Below are positions 47,551-59,200 of a stretch of 64,000 bases of DNA, piece after piece. Source of the DNA: Gavia stellata (taxonomy: Eukaryota > Chordata > Aves > Gaviiformes > Gaviidae); contig NW_026777121.1 in assembly GCF_030936135.1 (NCBI RefSeq), positions 1,426,001-1,490,000 of the forward strand, written 5' to 3'. The notes beneath the pieces are model-generated. The model searched no databases, was not told the origin of the DNA, and was given only the letters and a program-made list of their open reading frames with translations. Both the position numbers and the translations under genes were made by a program. Each line of letters begins with the position of its first letter. Positions within the stretch are counted from its first letter, which is position 1.

Positions 47551-48142
47551 ATGAATTTGCTCCGCCTCCTTGTCCTGCTGGCCCTGTGCGGGCCTGCGCA
47601 CGGCACGTGGGACACCTGTGGGTAAGTGGCCTGAGGCTCTGACTGGGAACTTGGGCAACCCTTATGGGGTTCACTGGAGGGTGCCCGCTTGTCCCCCGTG
47701 GCCACGCCACAGCTTCCTGAACCCCACCTGGGAACCTCAGTTCCTTCCAACACCCATGCTGCTGGCACAACTGGCCTGCGGGGATAAAACAGAAACGGGG
47801 GGGCGGAGGCACGCACGCCCCACGGGGTTCCCTGGCCTTGCTGTCCACACAACGCCTTGTGGAGAGGGAAGACAGCTGACTCGTAGCCTGAAGAGCAGCA
47901 AGCCCTCGAGCAGGACAGTAATGAGGAGTTTCTGTTTCCAGAGGGACCTGCGGGCTCCGGCCCATGGCTTCTCACCACGGCGTGTCGCGCGTCATGGGTG
48001 GCACAGATCCCCAGCCAGGGGCCTGGCCCTGGATCATCGGCATCCAGGATCCCTGAAAAACGGGCACGGGACATACATGCGGAGGGTCCCTCATCAGCCC
48101 ACAGTGGGTCCTCACGGCAGCCCACTGCTTCATTGAGGCCAG
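47551..48142 (+). pseudogene. ACR-like: Acrosin-like copy 7, exons 1-2 only
   Basis: Exon 1 (47551-47621) encodes an intact signal peptide ending GPAHG with a good GTAAGT donor. Exon 2 (47942-48142) has TGA in place of Trp at 48054-48056, VMGG in place of the activation-site VVGG, and its donor GT changed to AT (CCAG|ATGAGG). Exons 3-5 are missing: intron 2 joins the 3' untranslated region near 48320-48340, and the poly(A) signal follows at 48356-48361. This copy is dead. Confidence 0.9.
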
Positions 48143-49593
48143 ATGAGGACCAGGGAACGCGGATATCCCCGCAGCACTAGTAGGTGCCCTGTGCAAGGCA
48201 CCATGTGCTATTCCCGTCCCGTTCCCTTGCAGCACGGCCTGTGCCTGGGCACTCCAGGGCCCAGCTGACACATTGCTCAGGAGAAGGCTGGGCCTGTGCC
48301 ACTGCTTCCTAGCAGCCTCCAAGTGCACGCAAGTGCTAAAACTGACAGTTCTTCCAATAAAACTGCCAATTTTCACAGCTAACCATGCTTCAGTCTGATT
48401 CAGTCTCCCGTGCGAGGCAAGGACTTCCACGCCCGGTGCCTGCAAAACGAGGCTGCAGGCAGTCAAGTAGGGCACAAAGGGAAAGAGCCACTCAAAAGGG
48501 CTGAAACCGTGCCTGGTCAGAGAGGAGGGTGCTCAGAGCCAGCGTGAGATGGAGAAGACTGGCACACTGTGGCTAGAACGAGGATAGGGAAAAAATGATG
48601 GGACATGCAGACGACTTTGGGGGTGTGCATTAAGGCACACAAGCTGCCGACTAGGGCCTGGCGTAAGCCTTAGCTCACTGAACGGCCTGTGCGAAACTCC
48701 TGAGCGTGACAAGAGAAATTGCTGACCGTAGCGAACAGACTGAGCAGCTGACAGGAGTTACAGTGCCATGAGGAAGAGCCAGATTTCACGGGTAGTTGAG
48801 GGGGATTGGTGTGAGAGGTGGCCCCACTTCACAGATAACTGAAGGGAGAGTTGGGCTCATTTTGGGGAGAGGAATCTGGCAGGGCCAGCAGTACCCAGGA
48901 AACCCCATCAGTAATGGCGTGGAAGTCCAAGGTGACCTAGCTAAGAGCACCTGCAACACCAAATCCATTCACAGATGTAGCAAACCTGGGAGCAAGGGGG
49001 GAAAAAGAAGCAAGGGGCTAGGTCCCTTGTTTGGGAGGAGACAAGGGCGGAGAAGGAGGAGCTGAGGAAGATGAGGGGGATGTATAAGCACGGAAAATGG
49101 AGGGAAGGGGGTGGGGGTGGGGAATCAAGGAGCTAGGTGCACATAAGCCAACTTGTTTGCTTCTTTGACTCAGCCCAGCGCCTAATCCCCACAGTCCGCC
49201 CTACCTTCTTTCTGAGAGCGCTCCCAAATCCTTTTCTGTGTGGCCTCACTCTGTACCCAGTGGGGGGGGTGGGGGGTGGGTCCAGGGGCCTGGCTGCTAG
49301 CAATGGCAGAAGGGAACTCTGGTCACAGGGACCCAGCGGTTGGAGACACCAAGTGTCTAGGGCCAGCTACTGGTGGGAGCACTGGCTGCACGGGCAAGTT
49401 GCTCTTGAGCTTGAAGCTGGACTAGTTCATGAGCAAGAGGAGATACAGAGCTGGAAAGACCCAAGGTCTGTGCCAACCACTGGGTAAGTAGTTTGACATC
49501 CAGCCACGGATTTTAGTTGAACTTACTTCCCTTGCTAATATTTAAAGCACTGGGAGAAGGCTGGGCTTGTGCCACCGCTTCCTAGCAGCCTCC
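48143..49593 (+). other. Deleted-gene remnant and 3' flank of copy 7
   Basis: Part of intron 2, then a deletion junction near 48320-48340, then the same 3' flank that follows the array genes, including the long G-rich run near 49110. It stops at the LTR at 49594, in a position equivalent to late intron 2 of the next relic fragment (GCCACCGCTTCCTAGCAGCCTCC). Confidence 0.75.
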
Positions 49594-50396
49594 TGTGGAA
49601 TGTGGATAATGAGGTGGGCTTCCTGGGCACAAAGAGCTGTTAAGACTGCCCTTGCTATCTCTTGTGCGACCCGGGGGAGTGGAGACTCACCCAGCTAACA
49701 CAGGATGCAGATAAGGAGGGGGTCCTGTGGAGGCAGGACAGCCCTGCTTATGGTCAGCAAAGACAGTAAGATAACAGGAATGTGAGAGGTCCTTTGTTTC
49801 TTTGAAAAGGTTTCGTGTCCGATAACTGACCTTTGCTTCATTACCGGTGAAATGCATATTACAACTCACACTCCTGCATATGCTAATGAAGATTATAGAG
49901 GTCATGCTAAACATATATGACTATAGCACTCGTCTCTCCACCCAAATCATGCTACACGTCACATATGGGGGGGGGGGGGGAACCTCGTAGTTTTGTGGAT
50001 AAAAGACAGAGAAAATGATTGTTAAGGTGGGAGAGAAGAACCTCAATACCTGACGGACCAGTCGACGGGCTGTGTTCTCTTCCTCCACCCCAGGCAGGGA
50101 CGCCTCTCTGGGTAAGCGCTGCGCCTCTCACCTCTGGGTGACAGTTATCCCCGGGTTCTTGTATTACTGTCAAGTCTGCTAGCAATATTACCCTCAATTA
50201 GTAGCACTGTTGTAGTTAGTGAATTTATCAACGGCAATCTCGAATCTGTTTCTGTCACTTTCAATAAAATAACTCATTTCAATTTTTGTGCATCTGCTCA
50301 GTGCAAGTCCTCTTGCTGGGGCTCTGATAAATGGGTCAGTGAAAGTCCTGGGACTCTGACAGACAAATTTCGAAACTGCATTCCTTTAACGTGACA
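49594..50396 (+). mobile_element. LTR fossil, 803 bp
   Basis: It starts TGTGGAATGTGG and ends TTTAACGTGACA, with a TATA-like GTGGATAAAAG near 49995 and an AATAAA near 50264. It shares the AGTCGACGGGCTG segment with the LTR at 42356. No matching target repeat is seen across it, so at least one side is a rearrangement. An inverted partial copy lies at 24-308. A G-run lies at 49968-49980. Confidence 0.78.
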
Positions 50397-50520
50397 CCAT
50401 AAGTCTCAATCTCCCTTTACTTAGGTTCCACCACTTAGACAGAAGGTGGTGGCATTTGTCACTTTTCTAACTGGGCCTTGTCACACATTCTCCAATTTAT
50501 CCCATCTTCTTACAACCTGG
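50397..50520 (-). mobile_element. Retroviral internal fragment, minus strand
   Basis: This 124-bp stretch is the reverse complement of ~55327-55446, where it lies just before a polypurine tract and LTR. It is therefore the 3' internal end of an older element, now interrupted by the LTR at 49594 and by the element at 50521. Positions 1-23 of the window are the matching piece. Confidence 0.75.
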
Positions 50521-53500
50521 TGTCGCATTAAAGGGCAAGGCGTTTTGGAAGAAAATAAACCCCCGTGCGTTCCAGCTTGTCCTCAGGTATCAGAGGGGCT
50601 GGGGGCAGCTAGGCTTAGATTCTGGGTGATGCCCTACTCTCTGTGTTACAAATCCGGTCGCGTTCAATGTGTTGAACTCTCACGATTACGGATACACTCG
50701 TAACACCATACACTTTCAGTCTAGTCGCGTTCCATGAACTAGCATGGTCACACTTAAGGGATTTGGTGGCATTGAGTGAGAACTGTCACAGCTAGATTAA
50801 CGAATAGTGCAGTTTATTGAAGCCACAGATACACAAGTTCTTTTGGGCTGCCGGTGATAAAATTACTGCCTGCAAAGCATGTGCAAATACCAAGAATATG
50901 AGCACTATAGCCTGGCGACAAACGCGTTAAGTTATAAAGCAACTCTATAGAGACTTCTAAGTTGCCCAGGGAAGCACTCGGTGTAACCAAGTGTTCGAAC
51001 CTTACCCAAAGGCGTCCCTGTGGGGGGGAAGAGAGGCTCTGATCCCAGGTGTCAGAGGCGGTCTGCGATGGTATCTTCCCTGGCATCCCTCCTCTCTTAA
51101 GCCATTTTTATATTATCTGTCCTTACAGGTGGAGCTTGAGTGACTCTAGTCATACATACCTCTCTTGCAATTGGTGTAAAAGTTTCTCGTTCTGCTTTTG
51201 AAGATATAGACTGAGAAAAATCCAGAGCGCAAGCTCAGCGAGGGGTGGTCGCACCTTGGAGGTGGGTAGCTTTGGGATGGAGGTGTGGTGTTTTGGTATT
51301 ATAATGAGATTATAATGAGCAAAGTTCACCCAAAGATAGTATTTTGACAAAAAATGACAGACTGTTGGCTCGGGGTGGTAAATATGCAGCTCAGGGTAGG
51401 AAATATGCGGCTTGTCAGTTCCATAGTACCTTCCAGTTCCCGTCTTATCCCAGAGCCTGGCGGCGGTGTCTCCACTCCACTCCACCCTCCGTGCAGTTTC
51501 TCTTAGAGTCAGCACACCAAACTCCCCTGGTGTTGCCAACATCCAAGGTTGCCTAGGGAGCTTCTGTGGGATGGATTCCTTGCACATTCGCCACACTCAC
51601 CCTGAAGATGTCTTCAGTGCTGTACCTTCAATATAAATTTAATTTCTAAGTTACCTCCAGCAATTATTCCACATACTCCACCCCATGACTATAGTCACTC
51701 AAGCTTCACAATATTTAGAAGGAAGTGGGAATGTCACATGTGTTCTTGTGGTGAGGATTATCAAGTATGTATGCATCTTGTGGGGATACTAGGTGAGCTA
51801 AGCGTTTCATCAGAATCCAGAGTTTAACATAGAGAATGAGCATCACAATAAAGCACAATATAGTGAGTATTAATAAAACAACAACAGGGTGAAGTATTTT
51901 GTTGAGGATTGCTGTGGCAGTTGGCGACCATCCAAAGAGAGTGTCACACCATTCATGTTCTCCGTCTCTTTTAACTCTTTCCAACACTCGGTGCATCTCC
52001 TCTGCATCGTGATGGACAGTAATTAGAGTCTTTTGTCCATTTTCTTGAACCTGCTTCAACAGCTGCTTCAGATCCTCACGTTGGAGTTTCTTCACTAATG
52101 TAAGATTCATTCTGATAGGAGCAGACAGTAGATCTTGAAAGAAGGCATAGCTGGATTGGAGCAATTGATGAGTTGTGACAGGAGCTGAATAATTGAAGTC
52201 ACATCCTCTGATGTTAGGAAAGTCACAAACACAAAGGTTAGAGCGATCGCTTGTCTCTATAGTCGTGTCATCTGCAAGTATAGAATTGCAAAGGGTTCTC
52301 ATACAAACACATCCATTTCCAACATAGATACAGATAGTTTCCAGGGTTTCACCAGGATGTATCTCAAAATGACAAATGTTTGGTTCTGTGTCGAGACAAA
52401 TGTCTTGGGCTTTGATGGTATTACTTTCACAAACGAACCCTTGTTGTGCTCGCACAGTACATGCATCATCATCAACAGTTTGCCATTTACTTCCATTCTG
52501 CTGGGCCCATACTCTGTGCTCTATAGGATAGAGTATAGGTCCATGTTGATGCACTCCCAGTGCAACGATTGGGTCTATGGTATATACCGAAGCATTGTAC
52601 ATGGATCAAACAAAAGCCGTGGCTTTACTGTCAGTGGGGTCATAAGTGAAATTAACCAAGTACCGCCAGGTTTGGAATTTCTTTTCGAATTCAATTGCAT
52701 CATCCCAAATTATCTTCTGAATTTCAGTAGGTAAGGTGCCATCCTCACCTTCCCGTATAATTGCAGCTGCCATTGATGGCATCCACAGCTGTGCTTGGAT
52801 ACAACTAGGGGCCAGAGAAACATTATTTTGGGCCACATCAAGTGCATCTGTAATTCACTGGTGGTCCTTCTCGTTTACCTCTCCCCACTGAGGCAATATA
52901 TCCAATAAGAGCCATTGGTTAGTTCCCAGAGCTGAAAGAGAAGATCGTAAAGGGTGTTTCCATTTATTTAGATCACTGGTTACTGTGGCTGGTTTACTGG
53001 CAAGTACCTCAGCATCTATGCTGTTTAGGACTCCCAGTCCTGTTCCCAAGACACCAGTCACATCTCTCTTTGGTCGTTTTGGAGAGATGAGAGTCCATCC
53101 ACATAACCATGCTGACCATCCTGCATGAGATGTACTCGGGAATGGTGAACAGGTAGGTTTAATTGCAGGGACATTAGTCTGCGTTGCTAATTCCACACGT
53201 TTGAGGGAATATGACAGATTAAGCAACGCTTGTTGTTGACCGGTATTTTTAATTATGTAAGGACCGGTGTTGAAGATGTAAGGAGTTAGACTAATAGGAG
53301 GCCAAGTTGGTACATTTTCAGAGGTTTCTGGGGACAGCGGTTTCTTATCCTTTGCAAGTGGCACAGATGTTGCTGCATCAATCATAAATTCAAATAATAA
53401 TTCTGTGCCTCTGTAGCCCCAAATACAGCATACAATTATAGGTTTGGTGAAGGTGAAATTATACCAGCAACCTGAATTTGGTTCGGTTATTTTGTAACAC

Positions 53501-54927
53501 TCAGTATTAAGAGTTTTCCGGTCTGGAAGAGTCAGCATAAATGTTTTTAATTTTAATTCATTAATTAATTAATTTAGTTTTAGTTTTAATTTAAGTCATT
53601 AATTGTGTTTTAAGATTATCTTCAGTGGTCCTTTAATTCATCTGTTCATGCGCAGTTCATTCAGGATCCCTGTGAACACAGGAAAACAAAAGCGTGCTCG
53701 GTCGTATTCGACCGGCAGGGTTAAAAGAGGGCGAGATCCACCAGGTGTTAATCTGGTGTACCTTTCCTGATTTGTTATATGCCGTGCTGTCAGGTGGAAC
53801 AGGAATCTCTGCTAGGACCTTAGCCAAAGCGTTGTGAGCAGTAGCGGGGGGAATGTCTGGAACAGTTAAAGGTGCAGTATCAGCATTTAACTGCTGATAA
53901 TCTGCTGTAAAACGCCACTGCCCGCTTGGTTTCTTTACTGGCCACACTGGTGAATTGTAAGAGGAATGAGTCCTTTCAATGATGCCTCTTTTCTCCAATT
54001 CCGTCACCACCCCGTCAATCCCTGTAAGGGCTGTTGCTGGCAACGAATATTGCCGAACATTGGTGATTTTAGAGGGGGGTAAGGGTATAGATATTTCTGA
54101 CAGGCTCGATTTTATTGTGCCTGATTCCTTATCAGGTTTGAACCTCCCATTGGATTTAGGGGTTTGGGTGTGTACTTGGCGAACTCGCCGAGCATCATGC
54201 GGGGGCTTTCCGCTGGACAAACTGAGCCAGTTCATTTGGCGTCTGTACCTATCTATTTCTTGTACACATTTGCTCAAGGTGGGTATGGGGGTGTGCCAAC
54301 CTTGACTATGACTGTGATCAGCATCTGTGCGAGCAGCTTGTAAGCCATCTTGAGAATTTGCTACACACATCTTGAGACAATCAGGGAGACCGTGAAGAAG
54401 AGGGGTTAATCGTGCCGGCTTGATAGGCACTAGCAATTGCAATTGGTGTAAAAGTTTCTCGTTCTGCTTTTGAAGATATAGACTGAGAAAAATGCAGAGC
54501 ACAAGCTCAGCGAGGGGTGGTCGCATCTGGGAGGTGGGTAGCTTTGGGATGGAGGTGTGGTGTTTTGGTATTATAATGAGATTATAATGAGCAAAGTTCA
54601 CCCAAAGATAGTATTTTGTCAAAAAGTGATAGATTGTTAGCTCAATAGGCGGCTTAGAGTAGGAAATATGCAGCTTGTCAGTTCCATAGTACCTTCCAGT
54701 TCCCGTCTTATCCCAGAGCCTGGCGGCGGTGTCTCCACTCCACTCCACCCTCCGTGCAGTTTCTCTTAGAGTCAGCACACCAAACTCCCCTGGTGTTGCC
54801 AACATCCAAGGTTGCCTAGGGAGCTTCTGTGGGATGGATTCCTTGCATATTTGCCACACAGCACCCTTCAGTGCTGTACCTTCAATATAAATTTAATTTC
54901 TAAGTTACCTCCAGCAATTATTCCACA
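50521..54927 (-). mobile_element. Endogenous retrovirus fossil with two LTRs, partial pol and env
   Basis: On the minus strand: a partial 5' LTR (~54438-54927), a pol portion with the start of reverse transcriptase (~53680-54430), an envelope region (~51715-53540, with surface and transmembrane parts and a membrane-anchor segment near the end) and a 3' LTR (50521-51673). The LTR family is that of the solo LTR at 42356. Much of gag-pol is missing, so the element is broken, with several breaks. The two LTRs are still very similar by eye, which suggests it is fairly young compared with the fossil at 34479. No outer target repeat was seen. Confidence 0.82.
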
Positions 54928-55660
54928 AGTGGTAGTGATGTTTTACAGGAATAATATATGGAAGTGGTAAGAAAATCTAACTACTTCAAAAGAGGGGATT
55001 GATACCAAAGATTTAAACAATTTAGCTGTAAGACAAACCCTTTTGGATAAACCTTATCAGAAAGGGAAGTTAGCAAACCTTAAACTGTGATCATCTATGC
55101 CCTAACTACATTGCTGGATTGATATAATGATAACACCAGAACACAGACTGAACTCATGTCTCAACTACTGTAAAGGTCCTGGATCTACTATGCATGAGTT
55201 AACCAACTCCTCTGTCAGAGTTTGACAACAACAAGAAGAGAACCATTTCAACAGGACTCTTAAGGCTGTGTTATTGTGTAATCGGGTTAAAATTGAAATA
55301 TTATCTATTTCTGTTTCTTTTCTAGGCTGTAAGAAGATGGGATAGATTTGAGAATGTGTGAAAAGGCCCAGTTAGAAAAGTGACAAATGCCACCACCTGC
55401 TGTCTAAGTTGTGGAACCTAAGTAAAGGGAGATTGAGGCTTATGGGAATTAAAAAGTATATCCAGAAGTCTCAAAGGGGGGAAATGTTAGAGAACATCTT
55501 GAAACACAAGGTCAAAAACAAGTGAGTGGAAAGAATGGAAAGAATGGAAAGAAGATACTTCCTAACGAATACACCTGGTATTTAGACATATTATCCTTAT
55601 CCTAGTAGGTTCTATTTTCCTATAGACACAAGTGTTCTTATGAAGACATTCTTGTGGATT
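54928..55660 (+). mobile_element. Retroviral 3' internal fragment and LTR start, plus strand
   Basis: Internal sequence of another element runs to a polypurine tract (CAAAGGGGGGAAA, ~55474-55486) followed by an LTR beginning TGTTAGAGAAC at 55487. The LTR resembles the one at 309-853 but fades out after ~55660. It is an old fragment. Confidence 0.65.
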
Positions 55661-58600
55661 TGCCTCTGATGTTAATTGTGGTAGCTACCTGGGTTTCGGG
55701 TTTTTTTTTTGTTTTTTTTTTTAGAAGGGGCTTGAACCTAAAAGAGCATAACTACATAGGAGTCGAGGGGCCCCCTGGTTTTAGTGGTCTGCACTGCACA
55801 GTGGATCCATAGTTGTATTTAGACCAGCAGTTGTTTGTAGTATTGAAAGAGAAAATGAAGTCAAAACAGTTGATGCCAAACATTTTAGGTCTCAGCCAAG
55901 GGGTTAGTAAGGTGTCTGGTCCGGATCAATAGGATGCTTTCCTGTTACTTTTACGGCTCTTGCTGGAGGTAGAGATTTGTGGCTTCACTGTCTCATTGCC
56001 CCATGTGCTTTATGATCCTTTCACAATCCCCCTGAGGAACCTGACTTCCAGTTATTGCACTCAAGTTTCATGTTGCTGAGTTCTTAGTCCCTACGCTTTC
56101 TATCTTTCCCTATCGTTGGGACGCTTAGTGCTGGTGTCCTTTGGCTTGCTAGTTCTTAGCAGGTCCCACGTACCGTGTCAGAGATTCTGCATGCTATGCT
56201 TGATCAAACAATGTAAGTCAAGACAATACAAAATTTGTACATATACTGCAAATAATTAATATAGTCCTGCAGCAGAAATAAGTTAGGCAAATCAAGATAT
56301 TTTTTTTTTAAAAGGGTTACCGATTCTGCTGATTGCTGAACACAGATCTTGAGACTTCTCAATGGAAGCCTGATATCAGAAAGCACTATGAACAATGTTG
56401 GAGTTGGGAGGGAGAAACTGTGAGTCAGCCAGGATCTCCAGTGCAAAGAAAAAGGCACTAGAAAATCTTTGGTCTGTAAGTCGGGGAAGAAGAAATTGAG
56501 AGAATATGCCACTTCAATCCTGCATCTTGTTATGAAGTTTGTAAAACAGGAAGGGGAAGAAGGCACTTGCTGAGTGACCTGTAGCATCTGGCCAGAAATT
56601 AAACATCCCCGGGGGTTTGCTAAAATCGCCTCTCGGTAACTTCACCAAGCTCTTTCAAACTCTTCTAAAATATTTTGCCCTGTATCTCTCTCTCAGGTTT
56701 TCCATATGCTTTGTGCCCTACAAAATAACTATCCTGTAGTGCTGTCTCTGCCGTTCGGTATTTTTGCAGAAGGCGCTCGCTAGTCGGGCGCTGCCCGTAG
56801 CTACGGCGTGCCGGTGAGACCGGCGAGAGCGGGTTGTTTGTAACAGCCCGACACACTCGGACAGGCTTGGGCAGCTGCGCGCAGCTGAAGGGCGCTGCTT
56901 GTCTTCTCTCACTACCAAACCTGATTATTTGAAGTTCACAGGAGAAAGTTGTAAGTGTTTAACGACAAAAGCAGGGGTGAAATACTGTTGGGTTGTGTCT
57001 TGCAAACAAGTTGAGACAAAAAGTGTTGATGTGTAGTCCAAATTGGAGTTTCTCTTCTGATGGAGAGAGCCGCTGCAAATCTCTGGATTTTAAGTCTTTA
57101 GCATTTCCCCTCCTTCTCACACTTGGTTTTGAGATTCTCTTTTATCTTTAATTGTATCCCTTTGGCCTAGTCTTCCCATGCCCTGGATTGTTCCCTTTTC
57201 ACCCCTCCTGCCTTTGCTCTTACAGTGCTCAGGGTGAAAAAACACTTACTTTAAAAAAAGTGTGAAATGTATTTCTCCGTCTGGAATAGCTGTAATCGTA
57301 ATTTAATCCAATTACGTTGGCTAAACATATTAGCTGGACGTTTTTGTTAACAGCCGACCTTTTTAAAATCTGTGTCCTTGGATGGCGGAGCCGATGCCGC
57401 GGGGAGCGGAGCAGAGGTGTTGTGCGCCGTGAGAAGCTGCCACCCATGGGCTGCCCGGAGCCCGGTGCCTGCGCTGGTTAGAAGGATGCAGTTAGTTCAG
57501 TTTTGCTCTGTCACCAAGGAATTAGTGCCTTGCCCCTTCGCACAAAATAAAGAGAAGAGTGGCTTGAGCACTCTGTACATGCTATTACACCGAGGGCTTG
57601 TACACGTTTCATGTGCTTTAACTTGCCTTTTAATAAGTTTGAGGTTTGCAAACGGAGTCCAGTACAAAGATGTTAGCGAGCTATCCATAAATAATGCATA
57701 TAAATTAATTTATTTAGAGCCTTCTCTTGGTCACAGACCCTAAGTAAAACACACAAGCTAAATCCACAATATGGAAATATCTGTCTACAACTCCATGGCG
57801 GAATGTATTATTTTATCTTGGCTCACTGAGGAGCTGAATATGATCCAACCCTTTGGGGCAAGTCTAAAGAGCAAGCAAATAAAATACTCTGAATTATTCT
57901 ACCTAATTGAATAAACAACATTCTTGGGAAACAGTTATTTGGCTAAACTTCATTAGACATAAAACTTCTTTGTCTTCTTTTTCCTGTGTCTTCCCAGGTA
58001 ATGTCCTTCCTATTGTTAGGATAACAAGTATCCCCAGGTTTAGTTTCAGTAACCCGAGTAGCACGGCAGGGTATAGAATTGTTTCCAAAGATAGTAGATT
58101 GTGTTTCTGTCTAGGAACAAAATTCATATTGGTGGTGGTTTTGGTTGCAGTTTGTGTGTTGCACAGTTTAACAGTGTCATCCATGATTTTTATTATTCAA
58201 GGTGTACACAGCTTTCCATTGAGCTGAATGCAACATTTAGCTGATTTTCAGGCATCATCTTTCTGATACTACTTTTGCTCTGCCTTGCTTTTATGTAGGC
58301 AGCTTTAATGCAAACGTGCTAGTTAATATGAAATAAATGCAGTGGTTGTGCTTTCAATGAGGACAAGAATTCTTGACGAGCAGAGGAGAACAGTTGTCCA
58401 ATGCTGCTCTTGATGTAACGTCTCGTATGTCGTTGATGGAAAGCTTACAGTAATGGAAGTTACTCGTCCTCTCAAAGCCATCCTTTCAAGTTACATTTGT
58501 CACAGAATCACAGAATCACAGAATCACTAAGGTTGGAAAAGACCTGTAAGATCATCAAGTCCAATCATAAAAAAAAAAAAACCACCAAACCACCCACAAA

Positions 58601-59200
58601 CCACAAAATACACCACAACCCACACCAAAACAACCCACCCACACCACACAGCACCATGCCCATCAAGCCACATCCCACAATGCCACAATGCCATTTTCCT
58701 TCCCCTTGCACTTATACTACCTGTGCCCAAACTTCAATGGACGTAAGGAGTTTTTCAGAAGAAATGTAGGTTTCTGGGCGCATACCTGTGTGCTTGAGCG
58801 TTTGTCTTTGGTTTTCTTAACCGAAACGTTCTCAACTCAAGTGGAGGTAGACATTTTTCATATGTATTTGAAAAGGTCCAGACTGGACTGAAGCGGGTCA
58901 TACAACTGTCACTCAGCTTTTCAAATTAAAAAAAAATGCTAAATTTTCCAAACAAAACCATCAACCTAGCCTCTGAGAGTGAAACATTGAAGCCTGCCTT
59001 TGGGTTCCCATAAATATTCAGATTGCCTTGTGATGAATATGGGGTATGAACCTGTACTGATACAGAACTTTGCTGCGAAAAGTTCACTGCTGTCCGCCTT
59101 TCCTGTAACCCCAATATTGTGTTTGGTGAAGCGAAATACACTTCTTAACAACCCATCAATTTAAAAAAAATTACTATTTGTTTGGGTTTTTTTTTAACAG
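55661..59200. other. 5' flank or first-intron region of the E2F3-like gene
   Basis: No coding exon is supported. Two small CpG-rich patches stand out (~56760-56905 and ~57375-57480), as expected of promoters or first exons. The second contains a short ATG frame (MAEPMPRGAEQ), but no donor with the phase needed by the next exon follows. The A/C-rich simple sequence at ~58568-58660 follows a CR1 tail. The first exon of the gene was not found. Confidence 0.45.
58499..58572 (-). mobile_element. CR1 LINE 3' tail
   Basis: Tandem TCACAGAA octamers followed by GGTTGGAAAAGACCTGTAAGATCATCAAG-like sequence are the antisense of the CR1 3' terminus with its 8-bp tail repeats. It is very short (5'-truncated) and ends in an A-run and then A/C-rich simple sequence. 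Confidence 0.85.

Noticed and set aside
51715-52602. Long open stretch of retroviral envelope as a possible co-opted host gene
   Set aside because: It is only part of an envelope region in a broken element, with no sign of a host promoter or splice structure. Treated as a fossil.
57372-57743. Possible E2F3-like first exon
   Set aside because: CpG-rich with ATG codons, but no donor gives the phase needed at 59201, and neither the E2F3a N-terminus nor the short E2F3b start (MPLQQQ) is present.
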